Positions 43,139 through 52,860 of a stretch of 64,000 nucleotides of DNA are shown one piece after another (position 1 is the stretch's first letter; the number at the start of each line of letters is the position of its first letter). The DNA comes from Streptomyces sp. V1I1 (GTDB lineage: Bacteria > Actinomycetota > Actinomycetes > Streptomycetales > Streptomycetaceae). The stretch is taken from contig NZ_JAUSZH010000001.1 in the NCBI RefSeq assembly GCF_030817355.1, positions 1,302,001 through 1,366,000 on the forward strand, written 5' to 3'. The position numbers and the translations under genes were made by a program. The notes below the pieces were generated by a model that was not told where the DNA came from, did not search any database, and saw nothing but the letters and a program-made list of their open reading frames with translations.

Positions 43139-43588
43139 ATGAAAGCGAAAATATTGAAATCAGTTCGCACGCATACGGTGGCGATCGCTGCGGCTGCGGC
43201 GACAGCCGCGGTCCTTGCGGCCCCTGGCAGCGCCCAGGCGAGCGAGTCCGCCCCGGTCGTGAGCAAGGCCGATCTCGCCCGTGCCGCGGTGAGCTGTCCC
43301 AGCGGGTACGTGTGCTTCTGGACGGGCTCGAACTTCACGGGCTCCAAGTGCCAGTGGGATGTCGCCGACCCCGACTGGCAGGGCGGATCCATCCGCTGTT
43401 CGTGGTCGGCCACGAGCAATGTGAAGTCGGTGTTCAACGCCGGCACCTCCAGCGCGACCGGCGTGGCCTACTACGGCGGCGCCAACTACGTTGACCGCAA
43501 GGGCTGTACCCGCCAGCAGCACGGCGGCAACCTCGCCGGTACGTACAAAGTCCGTTCCCACCGCTGGATCTCCGGTTCCTGCGGCTGA
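43139..43588 (+). CDS. Secreted peptidase inhibitor I36-type protein
   Basis: 149 residues from ATG 43139 with AAAGGGGGAAAT upstream. A signal peptide (THTVAIAAAAATAAVLAAPG) is followed by a beta/gamma-crystallin-like I36 domain starting CPSGYVCFWTGSNFTGSKC and including YYGGANYVDRKGCTRQQHG, with six Cys likely in disulfides. The family includes the Streptomyces metalloprotease inhibitor SMPI. It is probably secreted and could restrain proteases; no partner protease is adjacent. Confidence 0.88.
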   Translation: MKAKILKSVRTHTVAIAAAAATAAVLAAPGSAQASESAPVVSKADLARAAVSCPSGYVCFWTGSNFTGSKCQWDVADPDWQGGSIRCSWSATSNVKSVFNAGTSSATGVAYYGGANYVDRKGCTRQQHGGNLAGTYKVRSHRWISGSCG

Positions 43589-43662
43589 GTCCCCGCACGA
43601 GCCTGTAGCACCGCTGAACAGAACCTCGGGCTCAAGCTGACCTACGAACCCCGAAAACAGCC

Positions 43663-43694
43663 TGTGCGGGCCGAGGCTCGCCTCGACCCGCACA
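43663..43694. terminator. Bidirectional hairpin between inhibitor gene and tRNA-Leu
   Basis: TGTGCGGGCCGAGG (43663-43676) and CCTCGACCCGCACA (43681-43694) form a 14-bp stem with one mismatch and a CTCG loop. It lies downstream of both the plus-strand inhibitor gene and the minus-strand tRNA. Confidence 0.7.
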
Positions 43695-43711
43695 AGTTGG
43701 GTTGTGATCTG

Positions 43712-43796
43712 TGTCCGAGGGGGGACTTGAACCCCCACGCCCGATAAAGGGCACTAGCACCTCAAGCTAGCGCGTCTGCCATTCCGCCACCCGGAC
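43712..43796 (-). tRNA. tRNA-Leu (anticodon GAG)
   Basis: The minus strand folds into an 85-nt class II tRNA: acceptor GTCCGGG pairs with CTCGGAC, D-arm GGCGGAATGGCAGACGC, anticodon stem CTAGC/GCTAG with loop TTGAGGT (anticodon GAG), a long variable arm, and T-arm GGGGGTTCAAGTCCCCC. Discriminator A73; CCA is not encoded. Confidence 0.95.
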
Positions 43797-43984
43797 TAGG
43801 TGACCGCCCCGGTTTCCCGCGGCGACATGCACAACAATACCAGGGGATCGAGGTGCCCCTCACCTGCATATCCGGTGGTCAGTGGGGTGCAGCCGCCCCG
43901 ATCGGGGTGCACGGTCCACGTCGCACCGGTGCCGGTGCAGCGTGTATCCACACACAAACACACAGTGACGATACCTTCAGCTGT

Positions 43985-45296
43985 GTGAGTGATCGCAGGT
44001 ATCGACGGCCCCGTGCGCTCTCCCCTCTGCGCGAGCATTTGCGGGACACCTTCTGGTTCGCGCCCACCCTGGCGCTCTTCCTCGTGTGCGTGCTGTGGGG
44101 CGGGGCGGACGCGCTCGACACCGCGATCTTGGAGGGGCTTCAGAAGGCCGGGGAGTACAGCACCGTCCGGTCTCTCATCGGGGTCGCCGAGGACGCCAAG
44201 ACCATCGTCACCACTGTCAGCGCGGCGATGATGACCTTCATCGGTGTGGTCTTCAGCATCTCGCTGGTGGCCGTCCAGATGGCCGCCGGGAACTTCAGTC
44301 CCCGCATCGTACGAATCTTCATCCGGAGCCGGATCAGCAAGCTCACCTTCTCCGTCTTCCTGGCGACATTTCTGCTGTCGTTGCTGGTTCTGACGTCGTA
44401 CGACAGCGAGACCAATCCGCGGCAGGTGGCCTCGGTCCCGCTCGTGCAGAGCGCTATGACCCTCCTCATGGTGGGGCTCAGCCTGCTGCTGTTCATCGCG
44501 TATGTGACGCAGACGCTGCAGCTGATGAAGGTGGGGCCCGTGGCGGCGCGGGTGACCAAGGAGTCGTTCCATGTGCTGGCGAAGATGCCGGTGCAGGGGG
44601 CTGACGACACACCCCTGCCTCCCGAGGTCGCTCGCGTGCGTCATCAGGGGCGGTCCGGGACGCTGCGCGATGTGCATGCCGCCCGGCTGATGCGGGTCGC
44701 GCGGCGCAAGGGGGTCGTACTGCGGCTGATTCCGCGGATCGGGGACTTCGTGGTGCCGGGCATGCCCGTCCTCGCCGTGCACGGGGAGCCCGACCGGGTG
44801 CCGTCGCGGTGGGCTTTGCAGTCCGCGGTGTCGGTAGGGGTGGAGCGTACGTTTCACCAGGACCTCGGGTTCGGGCTGCGCCAGCTGTCCGACATCGCAC
44901 TGCGGGCGCTGTCACCGGCTGTGAACGACCCGACCACTGCCGTGCAGTGCCTGGACCGGATCGTGCAGTTTCTCGCGGCGCTCGCCGCACGCCCGCTGGG
45001 GGGCCGTGCACCACCGGGACGGCAAGGGCGACGTGCGGCTGATCCAGGACGTGCCCGAGTGGGGGGATCTCGTCGATCTCGGGTTCGCCGAGATCCGCGG
45101 GTTCGCCCCGGGGAACCCGCAGGTTTCCCGGCGCATGCTCGCCGGGATCGACGATCTGCTGGGGCTCGTACCGCCGGAGCGCCGCGAGCCGCTCGAGCGG
45201 CATCGGGCGCTGCTGGTGCAGGCCGTGGAGAGGGCCCTGCCCGAGGCGGCCGAGCGCGCTTTCGCACTGGAACCCGACCGCCAGGGCATCGGATAG
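43985..45296 (+). pseudogene. DUF2254 membrane protein, frameshifted
   Basis: The protein starts at GTG 43985 (SDRRYRRPRALSPLREHL) and has DUF2254 features: two or three N-terminal helices, VSAAMMTFIGVVFSISLVAV, QMAAGNFSPRIV, and RALSPAVNDPTTAVQCLDRI. After AALAARPLG the frame is lost in a run of six G (44998-45003). Reading with one G fewer restores the expected continuation, AVHHRDGKGDVRLIQDVPEW, through LEPDRQGIG at 45296. This is either a sequencing error, a phase-variable tract or a true mutation. Total would be ~436 residues, normal for the family. No clear ribosome site, so it may be leaderless. Confidence 0.8.
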
Positions 45297-45302
45297 GCGC
45301 AG

Positions 45303-46856
45303 TTACGCGTTGAGCTGGTACTCCGGGAAGTTGCCGGGCAGCCGCTCCCCCGCCGGTCCTTCCGTCACCGCGCGGACCAGCAGTTCGCCGCCGACGAAGG
45401 CGCCCCGCCAGGACGCGCCGAAGCCGCCGAAGAGTTCGTCGCGGTCACCGCGGGAGCGGGGCTTTCCGTGGCCGGTCTTGAAGGCCCGGATCTGGGGGGC
45501 CAGCCGCTCGTACGTCTCGGGTTCGTCCGTCGAGAGGGTCGCGACGAGCGCGCCGTTGGAGGCATTCATCGCGGCGAGCAGCTCCGCCTCCGTGTCGACC
45601 AGGACGATCGTGTCGACTGGGCCGAACGGTTCCGCGTGGTGGAGGGGGGAACTCGGCGGCGGGTTGAGGAGGGTGACGGGCGGGAGGTAGGCGGAGGTGT
45701 CCTGGCCGGGAAGGAAATGGCCTTCGGCCAGCGCGCCCCGGTGGAGCGGGACCGCGCCGCGGTCGATCGCCTCGGCCACATGATCCCCCAGCTCCTTGGC
45801 CTTCGCCGCGTTGATCAGCGGGCCGAAGTCGAGGGTGGGCAGGGGGTCGGTCGGGTTCTCGACGGCCAGGGGGTGGCCCGTACGGATGGAGCGTACGGCG
45901 GGGAGGTAGGCCGCCAGGAAGTCGGCGAACAGCTCGCGCTGCACCACGAACCGCGGGTAGGCCGTGCACCGTTGCTTTCCGTAGTCGAAGAGCTTGGGGA
46001 TCACGGCGGTGAGCGAGTCCCAGTCGCTGTAGTTCCAAAGGCCCCAGGTGTTCAGGCCCTCCTGCTCCAGGATGTGGCGCTTGCCGAGGTCGGCGACCGC
46101 GGTGGCGATACGGGCACCGGTGTCGCGGCCGCCGACGAAGGAGACGCAGCCGATCTCCGGGGAGCGGACGAGTGCCTCGGAGAGTTCGCCGCCGCTGCCG
46201 CTGACCAGGGTGATCGGGATGCCCTCGCGGGCGGCGAGGGCACTGGCCAGGGTGAGGCAGGCGACGCCGCCGTCGGTCGGGGTCTTGGCGATCACCGCGT
46301 TGCCTGCCAGGGCCTGCACCAGCATCGCGTGCACCAGGACGGACATCGGGTAGTTCCAACTGGCGATGTTGGAGACCGGGCCGTCCAGCGGGGAGCGGTC
46401 GGTGAGCATGGGCTCGATGCCCTCGACGTACCAGCGCACTCCGTCGATCGCACGGTCGACGTCGGCCTGGGCGAGCCGCCAGGGCTTGCCGATCTCCCAG
46501 ACGAGGAGGAGGGCAAGCAGCTCCCGGTGTTCGGTGAGGGCATCGAGGGCGGCGCCGACGCGGGCGCGGCGCTCGGGCAGCGGGATGTGCCGCCAGGCAC
46601 GGTGCTGGTCGAGCGAGGCGCGTACGGCCTGCTGCGCGGTGGCCGCGTCCAGACGGGGCGGTCCCGCGATGGGGCTGAGGTCGACGGGGCTGGTGGCGGG
46701 CAGGGCGCGGCCGTCGGGGTGCCACTGCGCGGCCCAGAGGTTGAGTACGCGGTCGTCCCGGAAGGCCTCGGGTGCCACGGCGATACAGCGCTGCCAGGCG
46801 TCGGACCAGGCGGTGCCCGGCTTGAGGGTGAGGTTGGGGGTGAGGGTGGGTGCCAT
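45303..46856 (-). CDS. Aldehyde dehydrogenase family protein
   Basis: 517 residues from ATG 46856 with GGAG upstream. ALDH motifs: NIASWNYPMSVLVHAMLVQA (cofactor contact), GNAVIAKTPTDGG, ILEQEGLNTWG in place of the general-base segment, and the catalytic Cys in YGKQRCTAYPRFVVQ. Length is a little above the ~490-residue norm, and the sequence resembles the Streptomyces branch distantly related to PaaN-like proteins. It converts an aldehyde to acid, substrate unknown. It ends 7 bp from the convergent DUF2254 gene. Confidence 0.85.
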   Translation of the reverse strand: MAPTLTPNLTLKPGTAWSDAWQRCIAVAPEAFRDDRVLNLWAAQWHPDGRALPATSPVDLSPIAGPPRLDAATAQQAVRASLDQHRAWRHIPLPERRARVGAALDALTEHRELLALLLVWEIGKPWRLAQADVDRAIDGVRWYVEGIEPMLTDRSPLDGPVSNIASWNYPMSVLVHAMLVQALAGNAVIAKTPTDGGVACLTLASALAAREGIPITLVSGSGGELSEALVRSPEIGCVSFVGGRDTGARIATAVADLGKRHILEQEGLNTWGLWNYSDWDSLTAVIPKLFDYGKQRCTAYPRFVVQRELFADFLAAYLPAVRSIRTGHPLAVENPTDPLPTLDFGPLINAAKAKELGDHVAEAIDRGAVPLHRGALAEGHFLPGQDTSAYLPPVTLLNPPPSSPLHHAEPFGPVDTIVLVDTEAELLAAMNASNGALVATLSTDEPETYERLAPQIRAFKTGHGKPRSRGDRDELFGGFGASWRGAFVGGELLVRAVTEGPAGERLPGNFPEYQLNA

Positions 46857-47074
46857 GAGGTGGTCTCCGCTCGTCAGGGGCGGGAGGGTCAAGCCGTGTG
46901 ATGGGTGGGCTTCGGCCCGGAGTCATGGGCCGTGAGTCATGAGCGCTTGGTGGCTGTGAGTGTCATGAGCCCTTGGTCTCGGGCCGTACACCGCGGGCCA
47001 TGCCTTGTGAGCATGCCCGCCGAAGGGTGGGCGGCCGGCTCGCACACGCCGGTCGCCCCCATAGATGGTCGGTG

Positions 47075-47818
47075 TCAGCCGTGTGCCTCCGCAAGACGAG
47101 CCAGTACCAGCCTGGATGTCTCGGTCGGCGTCGCTCCGACGCGTACACCTGCCGCTTCGAGGGCCTGTTTCTTGGCGTCCGCGGTTCCCGATGAGCCGGA
47201 GACGATGGCGCCTGCGTGGCCCATCGTCTTGCCCTCCGGAGCGGTGAAGCCTGCGATGTATCCGATGACAGGCTTGGTGATGTGGTCGGCGATGTACGCC
47301 GCGGCGCGCTCCTCGGCGTCACCTCCGATCTCCCCGATGAGCACTATGAGTTCGGTGTCCGGGTCCATCTCGAAGGCGGCGAGGCAGTCGATGTGAGTAG
47401 TGCCGACGACCGGGTCGCCGCCTATGCCGACCGCGGACGAGAACCCTAGCTCCCGTAGCTCGTACATGAGTTGATAGGTGAGCGTGCCGGACTTGGACAC
47501 GAGTCCTAGGCGGCCCGGCTTGGCGGCGATGTCGGCGGGGATGATGCCGGCGTTGGCCTGTCCCGGACTGATGAGACCGGGGCAATTGGGGCCGATGACG
47601 CGGGTGCCCCGCGTCGCAGCGTATGCCTGGAAGATCACGGCGTCATGAACGGGAATGCCCTCTGTGATGACGACGGCGAGACCGATGCCGGCGTCCGCGG
47701 CTTCGATCACCGCGGCCTTGGCGAACGGCGGCGGCACGAAGACGACGGTGACGTCGGCACCGGTGACGTCGACGGCCTCGCGCACCGTGCCGAAGACGGA
47801 CCATGGTGCTGTTCCCAT
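47075..47818 (-). CDS. sucD: Succinate-CoA ligase alpha subunit, N-terminally truncated
   Basis: 247 residues remain of ~295. The CoA and catalytic regions are present: [74 protein letters not shown] and the phosphohistidine loop [18 protein letters not shown]. The first ~50 residues, which start the CoA-binding Rossmann fold, are missing. sucC, normally upstream, is absent. The truncated end meets the truncated transporter gene head-on at ~47803-47818. Probably non-functional. Confidence 0.8.
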   Translation of the reverse strand: MGTAPWSVFGTVREAVDVTGADVTVVFVPPPFAKAAVIEAADAGIGLAVVITEGIPVHDAVIFQAYAATRGTRVIGPNCPGLISPGQANAGIIPADIAAKPGRLGLVSKSGTLTYQLMYELRELGFSSAVGIGGDPVVGTTHIDCLAAFEMDPDTELIVLIGEIGGDAEERAAAYIADHITKPVIGYIAGFTAPEGKTMGHAGAIVSGSSGTADAKKQALEAAGVRVGATPTETSRLVLARLAEAHG

Positions 47819-49074
47819 GGATCGGCATGATGGGCATCAGTTCCTCGGAGTACGCGTTCACCTCCGCCGAGGAGACGCTGCACGAGGCGCATCTATGGAG
47901 CAGCGGGCACATCTTCTGGCTGATGGGCGTCTGGGTCTTCTTCCAGGCGGCTGTCGCCTTCCCGGCGGGGCAGCTGAGGGAGAGCGGGAGACTTCCCGCC
48001 CGCAGCGCGATGATGCTGGGTGCGGTCGGGACCGTACTGGGCTATCTGTCCCTGGCCTATGCGCCGCATGTGTTCGTGGCCTATCTCGGCTTCGGCATGT
48101 TCAGCGGCATCGGCGCCGGTCTCGTCTACGCGACATGCGTGAACATGGTCGGCAAGTGGTACCCGGAGCGTAAGGGCGGCAAGACGGGCATGGTCAACGG
48201 CGGTTTCGCCTATGGCTCGGTGCCGTTCGTGTTCCTCTTCACGCAGTACATGGATCTGACGAACTACAAGGGTGTGCTGGTCTTCGTCGGCGTGGTTTGC
48301 TGCTTGGCCGTGGCGGCGGCGGGCTGGTTCTTCAGGGACCCGCCGAAGAACTGGTGGCCCGCGGAGGTCGATCCGCTCAAGACGTCCGACGACCCGCGAA
48401 TCGTGCGGGCGCTGGCGAAGAACCCGCCGGCGGTGAGGCAGTACACGCCCCGGGAAGCGGCCAGGACTCCGGTGCTGTGGATGATGTGGTTCTGTCTGCT
48501 GTGCACTGCGGGCATCAATATCTTCGGCATCGCCATGCAGGTGCCGTTCGGGAAGGAGATGGGCTTCGCGGGCGGCATCGTGGCGACAGCCATGTCGCTG
48601 AAGGCGATTGTGAACGGCACGGGCCGAGGCGTGATCGGCTGGATCTCGGACCGTTATGGGCGGCGGAACACGCTGATCATCGTGTGTGTGGTGCTGGGCA
48701 GCGCGCAGTTCGGCGTGTTCTTCTCCGGGGACATGGGCTCGATGCCGTTCTTCCTGTTCTGCTCGATGGTTTCCGGCTTCGGCGGCGGCGCGATCTTCCC
48801 GCTGTTCGCGGCGATGACCGCGGACTACTTCGGGGAGAACAACAATGCCTCCAACTACGGCATGGTGTACAGCTCCAAGCTGATATCGGGCCTGGTCGGG
48901 TCGGGTGTGGGCGCGGTCGCGGTGAGCGCGTGGGGCTATGGCGGGGCGTTCGCGCTGGCGGGTTCGATCGGGCTGGGGTCGGCGGTGCTCGCGGTGTTCC
49001 TACGGGCTCCGGGGCGGCCGTCGGTACGGAAGATCGTGCCGAATCCGAATCCCATCGGCAGGGAAATGGCGTGA
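47803..49074 (+). CDS. OFA-family MFS transporter, N-terminally truncated
   Basis: 423 residues from ATG 47803. Homology starts at once with [20 protein letters not shown], which in the full-length oxalate/formate antiporter family comes after ~40 residues. Remaining features: [51 protein letters not shown] and about eleven helices. It has no clear ribosome site and has lost the first part of helix 1. Together with the beheaded sucD it marks a deletion of the divergent promoter region between them. Confidence 0.82.
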   Translation: MVLFPWIGMMGISSSEYAFTSAEETLHEAHLWSSGHIFWLMGVWVFFQAAVAFPAGQLRESGRLPARSAMMLGAVGTVLGYLSLAYAPHVFVAYLGFGMFSGIGAGLVYATCVNMVGKWYPERKGGKTGMVNGGFAYGSVPFVFLFTQYMDLTNYKGVLVFVGVVCCLAVAAAGWFFRDPPKNWWPAEVDPLKTSDDPRIVRALAKNPPAVRQYTPREAARTPVLWMMWFCLLCTAGINIFGIAMQVPFGKEMGFAGGIVATAMSLKAIVNGTGRGVIGWISDRYGRRNTLIIVCVVLGSAQFGVFFSGDMGSMPFFLFCSMVSGFGGGAIFPLFAAMTADYFGENNNASNYGMVYSSKLISGLVGSGVGAVAVSAWGYGGAFALAGSIGLGSAVLAVFLRAPGRPSVRKIVPNPNPIGREMA

Positions 49075-49102
49075 TCAGGGAACTGGCGTGACAGCAGCCT
49101 GA

Positions 49103-49145
49103 CATGGTGGCAGCCCCGGGCGTTCGGCCCGGGGCTGCCACCATG
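49103..49145. terminator. Perfect 19-bp bidirectional terminator
   Basis: CATGGTGGCAGCCCCGGGC (49103-49121), loop GTTCG, GCCCGGGGCTGCCACCATG (49127-49145), then TTT on the plus strand. It separates the convergent transporter and isomerase genes. Confidence 0.92.
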
Positions 49146-49159
49146 TTTCAGGGGGGCTG

Positions 49160-50200
49160 CTAGCAGCCCTCACGCAGCGAGTGGAGGTGCTCGCTGGACT
49201 TGCGGGCGAAGGCGAACGACTCGACGGGGTTGTCGTGTTCGGCCTGCCAGTGATGGTCGCGACGGCCGCCGTGAGTCTTGTTCACCGCCGAGATGAAGCG
49301 CTTGTAGTCGATGTCCCCGTCCCCGACGTCGACCATGCGGTAGCCGTCGCGGGCGGACGCGTCATGTTCGCCGTCCTTGACGTGGAAGAGCGGGTAGCGG
49401 TGGGGCTGCCCCAGGACATAGCGCAGCGGGTCGAACGGGGCGGGGGTGCCGTCGACGCGCCTGGAGAAGCGGAACTGGCCGGCGTACGCCCAGTAGATGT
49501 CCATCTCCAGGAAGACCAGGTCGGGGTCGGTCTCGGCGAGCAGGACGTCATAGAGGCGGACGTCGGGCCTGTCGGTGGCGAAGGAGAACTCCTCGGCATG
49601 GTTGTGCTGGTAGAACTTCATGCCGCGCTTCCTGGCGGCTGCTCCATAGGTGTTGAACTCCTCGGCGGCCCGCTTCCAGCCGTCCACCGTGGAGCCGTAG
49701 CGGAAGGGTCCGGACGCGGTGCCGATGTGCTTGAGGCCGAGCGCCTGGGCGTCGTCGAGGACCTTGTCGAGGTTCTGGGCGAAGGTGTAGGCGTTCGGGT
49801 CGCTGGAGTAGTAGCCGACGTGGCTGCCGATGGCACGCAGTCCATGGTCGCGGGTCAGCTGCCTGAGCTGGGCGAGGGTGATGGCGCCCGCGGAGCCCTG
49901 GGTGTAGCCGGCGTACTCGACCTCGTCGTATCCGTAGCGCTCCAGCTCGGCGAAGACCTTGGCGAAGCCGAGGGTGGAGACCTTGTCTCGCAGCGAGTAA
50001 AGCTGGATGCCTAGGCGGCCGGGGGGAAGGACGGGGCGGCCGCGGCCCTTGGTCTGGGCGGCCTCCGCGGGGGCGGCGGAGGCGGGAGCGGCCGCGCCCA
50101 GGAGCGCGGCGGCCGTGGCACCGGCTGCGACACCGAGCATGCCGCGTCTGCTGAGCCTGTGGGTGAGTTCGGGGTCGCTGTTCTTGCTCGTGCGGCTCAT
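49160..50200 (-). CDS. Tat-exported sugar phosphate isomerase/epimerase-like protein
   Basis: 346 residues. The N-terminus LTHRLSRRGMLGVAAGATAA is a twin-arginine-type signal with SRRGML. The rest is an AP-endonuclease-2/xylose-isomerase-like TIM barrel (RLGIQLYSLRDKVS, KHIGTASGPFRYG, FYQHNHAEEFSF, LVFLEMDIYWAY, YPLFHVKDGEHD), with His/Glu/Asp metal ligands. It likely isomerises or epimerises a sugar or cyclitol outside the membrane. It sits 33 bp downstream of the ebo-type operon and may be its last gene. Confidence 0.88.
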   Translation of the reverse strand: MSRTSKNSDPELTHRLSRRGMLGVAAGATAAALLGAAAPASAAPAEAAQTKGRGRPVLPPGRLGIQLYSLRDKVSTLGFAKVFAELERYGYDEVEYAGYTQGSAGAITLAQLRQLTRDHGLRAIGSHVGYYSSDPNAYTFAQNLDKVLDDAQALGLKHIGTASGPFRYGSTVDGWKRAAEEFNTYGAAARKRGMKFYQHNHAEEFSFATDRPDVRLYDVLLAETDPDLVFLEMDIYWAYAGQFRFSRRVDGTPAPFDPLRYVLGQPHRYPLFHVKDGEHDASARDGYRMVDVGDGDIDYKRFISAVNKTHGGRRDHHWQAEHDNPVESFAFARKSSEHLHSLREGC

Positions 50201-50233
50201 GTGGATAACTCCTCGTTGTCAGTGGCGTCTGGT

Positions 50234-51634
50234 TCAGTGGAGACCGGCGAGTTGAAGCAGCAGGGACTTCACATCGGTGGCCGCGACGCGGTCGCTTACA
50301 GCGCGGGGGGTGGAGCACAGGATGAGCGGCCCGTTCTCCCAGTCGTCGCTCGCGGGGAGGCGGCCATGGCTGCCGCGAATAGGTGAGGGGTCGAGGGGCA
50401 CGACCGCGAGGCGGTAGCGCATGCCGAGCTTCTTGCGGGCGATCGCCTTGGCCGCCTTGACGCGTACGTACGGATCGAGGGGATCCATGAAGAGCTCGAC
50501 GGGGTCGTAGCCGGGCTTGCGGTGGATCTCGACGAGCTGGGCGAAGTCGGGAGCCCGGGCGTCGTCGAGCCAGTAGTAGTACGTGAACCAGGCGTCGGGT
50601 TCGGCGACGGCGACGAGTTCGCCGGAGCGCGGGTGGTCGAGGCCGTGGCTCTTCTTGCCCTCGTCGTCGAGAAGCTGCTCGATGCCGGGAAGGTCCGCCA
50701 GCGCTTCGCGGGTGGCTTCGAGATCCTCCGGTCGGCGTACATAGACATGGGCGAGCTGGTGGTCGGCGACGGCGAAGGCGCGGGACGCCATCGGGTCGAG
50801 GTACTCCATGCCGTCCTGGGTGTGCACCTCCAGGAGGCCGGCCCGGCGCAGGGCACGGTTGATGTCGACGGGGCGGCTGACGCGGGTGATGCCGTACTCG
50901 GAGAGGGCGACGACCGTGCGGCCCTCCTGCTGTGCGTCGTCGAGCAGCGGGGCCATGGCGGCGTCGAGCTCGGCGGCCGCCCGGTAGGAGCGGGGGTCGT
51001 CGGGGCCGTAGCGCTGTAGGTCGTAGTCGAGATGCGGGAGGTAGCACAGGGTCAGGTCGGGGTGGCGGGTGCTCATGATGTGGCGGGTCGCGTCGATGAT
51101 CCACTGGCTGGAGACGATGTCCGCGCCCGGGCCCCAGAAGTGGAACAGGGGGAAGGTGCCGAATTTCTCGGTGAGTTCGTCGTGCAGGGCGGGGGGCCGG
51201 GTGTAGCAGTCGGGTTCCTTGCGGCCGTCGGCGTAGTAGACGGGACGAGGGGTGACAGTGATGTCCGTGTCCGCGCCCATGGCGTACCACCAGCAGATGT
51301 TGGCGACGGTGTAGCCGGGATGGGCGCGGCGGGCGGCGTCCCAGATCTTGTCGCCGGAGACGAGGCCGTTGTGCTGGCGCCACAGCAGGACGTCGCCGAG
51401 CTCGCGGAAGTACCAGCCGTTGGCGACGATGCCGTGCTCGGCGGGCAGCGCGCCGGTGAGGAAGGTGGACTGGGCGGTGCAGGTCACGGCGGGCAGCACG
51501 GTGGACAAGGGGGCCTGGGAGCCCGACCGGGCCAGGGACTTGAGGTGCGGCATGTGGTCGAGAAGCTGAGGGGTGAGGCCGACGACGTCCAGGACCAGCA
51601 GCGGGGTGGGCGTGGGGTGCGTGGCGTCGGTCAT
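50234..51634 (-). CDS. Alkaline phosphatase/nucleotide pyrophosphatase family protein (EboF-like)
   Basis: 466 residues. Phosphodiesterase-fold features: LLVLDVVGLTPQLLDHMPHL, the nucleophile Thr in PAVTCTAQSTFLTGALPAEH, YLPHLDYDLQRYGPDD and VVALSEYGITRV as metal-ligand loops. In ebo clusters such a protein closes the set as EboF. It probably hydrolyses a phosphodiester or pyrophosphate in the exported metabolite. The start overlaps the EboE stop (ATGA). Confidence 0.88.
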   Translation of the reverse strand: MTDATHPTPTPLLVLDVVGLTPQLLDHMPHLKSLARSGSQAPLSTVLPAVTCTAQSTFLTGALPAEHGIVANGWYFRELGDVLLWRQHNGLVSGDKIWDAARRAHPGYTVANICWWYAMGADTDITVTPRPVYYADGRKEPDCYTRPPALHDELTEKFGTFPLFHFWGPGADIVSSQWIIDATRHIMSTRHPDLTLCYLPHLDYDLQRYGPDDPRSYRAAAELDAAMAPLLDDAQQEGRTVVALSEYGITRVSRPVDINRALRRAGLLEVHTQDGMEYLDPMASRAFAVADHQLAHVYVRRPEDLEATREALADLPGIEQLLDDEGKKSHGLDHPRSGELVAVAEPDAWFTYYYWLDDARAPDFAQLVEIHRKPGYDPVELFMDPLDPYVRVKAAKAIARKKLGMRYRLAVVPLDPSPIRGSHGRLPASDDWENGPLILCSTPRAVSDRVAATDVKSLLLQLAGLH

Positions 51635-52848
51635 GGCAGCTCCTTGAGGCCGAGGTCGACCAGCAGGTCGCGGGCGAGGGTGAGTTCGGCGGCGATGCCG
51701 TCGGCGAGCTGCGTGCGGTTGCGGGGGCGCAGCTCGGGCGGCAGGGCCTGCCAGGTGTAGGTCTCGACCTCGAGGTGGCGGGTCTGGGGGGTGGGTCCGC
51801 CGACGAGCTGGGTCAGCGTCTCCTGGAGTACGGGGAGGGTGGAGGCGAGCGGCGGGTCGGGCGGGGAGTGAAGGGGGACGTGGAAGTGGGCGCGCCAGGG
51901 GGCGCCGTCGGGCAGCGCGTCGCCGGCGAGGGCTTCGCCGAGGTCGTCGGTTCCGCGCAGTCCCGCGGCGGATGGGGTCTCCCCTGCTCGGAGAGCTCGG
52001 GGAAGGGCGCGGGTCTGGTGGAGGAAGCGGGGCTCGGCGAAGGCGGCGAGTGCGGCCCGTACCTCGGGGAGGTGGGGTTCTTCGGCGTGGAGTGCGGCGG
52101 ACAGCTGCGCTTTGGGGATGGTGACGCCCGCCGCTGCGAGGGCGGCGAGGGCGGTGTGCGGGTCTTCGAAGGAGGTGGCGAGATGGCAGGTGTCGATGCA
52201 GATGCCTATGCGGTTTCCGGCAGTTGCCGTGGCAACGTCGGTGAGCGGGGCGATCGCGTCGGCGGTGGTCTCGACGGTGCAGCCGGGCTCGGGTTCGAGT
52301 GCGATCCGGATCGACTTGCCGGTGAGTTCCTCGAGGGCGTCGAGGCGCTCGGCGAGAGTGGTCAGCGCGGCGTGGGCGGTGGCGGCCGCGTCCGGGTCGC
52401 TGTCGAAGGGGGTGCGCCAGGCCAGCGGGAGGGTGGAGATGGTGCCCTCGGTGGCGTCGTCGGGCAGGAGGGCGGCGAGCAGGCGGGCCAGGTCCGTGGT
52501 GTGGGCGAGGCGTTCGGGGTCGGCCCAGTCCGGCTTGTAGACGCGGTACTTGACCTCTTCGGCGCCGAATCCCTCATAGGGGAAGCCGTTGAGGGTGACG
52601 ACCTCCAGCCCGCGGCGGTCGAGTTCGGCGCGCAGGCCGCGCAGCGCCGCCGGGTCGGTGATCAGCGCGTGGGCGGCGTCCTTGGCGAGCCAGAGGCCGA
52701 TGCCGAGGCGGTCGCGGCCGAGTCGTTTGCGTACCGGCTCGCAGTGGTCGCGCAGCTGGGCGAGGACGCCGTCGAGTGTCTCCGCGGGGTGGACGTTGGT
52801 GCAGTAGGAGAGGTGGACGGTGGTGCCGTCGGGGTGGCGGAAGCGCAT
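51631..52848 (-). CDS. eboE: Metabolite traffic protein EboE
   Basis: 405 residues. It begins TVHLSYCTNVHPAETLDGVL, the EboE signature, followed by a TIM barrel with EVVTLNGFPYEGFG, RIALEPEPGCTVET and RIGICIDTCHLATSFEDP as metal-site strands. EboE is one of six widely conserved ebo proteins, genetically linked in cyanobacteria to moving scytonemin precursors to the periplasm; its reaction is unknown. It sits between TatD-like EboB and EboF-like genes in one minus-strand operon. Confidence 0.9.
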   Translation of the reverse strand: MRFRHPDGTTVHLSYCTNVHPAETLDGVLAQLRDHCEPVRKRLGRDRLGIGLWLAKDAAHALITDPAALRGLRAELDRRGLEVVTLNGFPYEGFGAEEVKYRVYKPDWADPERLAHTTDLARLLAALLPDDATEGTISTLPLAWRTPFDSDPDAAATAHAALTTLAERLDALEELTGKSIRIALEPEPGCTVETTADAIAPLTDVATATAGNRIGICIDTCHLATSFEDPHTALAALAAAGVTIPKAQLSAALHAEEPHLPEVRAALAAFAEPRFLHQTRALPRALRAGETPSAAGLRGTDDLGEALAGDALPDGAPWRAHFHVPLHSPPDPPLASTLPVLQETLTQLVGGPTPQTRHLEVETYTWQALPPELRPRNRTQLADGIAAELTLARDLLVDLGLKELP

Positions 52849-52860
52849 ACGTCTGCCTCC

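Noticed and set aside
45468..46901. 477-codon plus-strand open frame
   Set aside because: Antisense of the aldehyde dehydrogenase gene, which has clear motifs on the minus strand.
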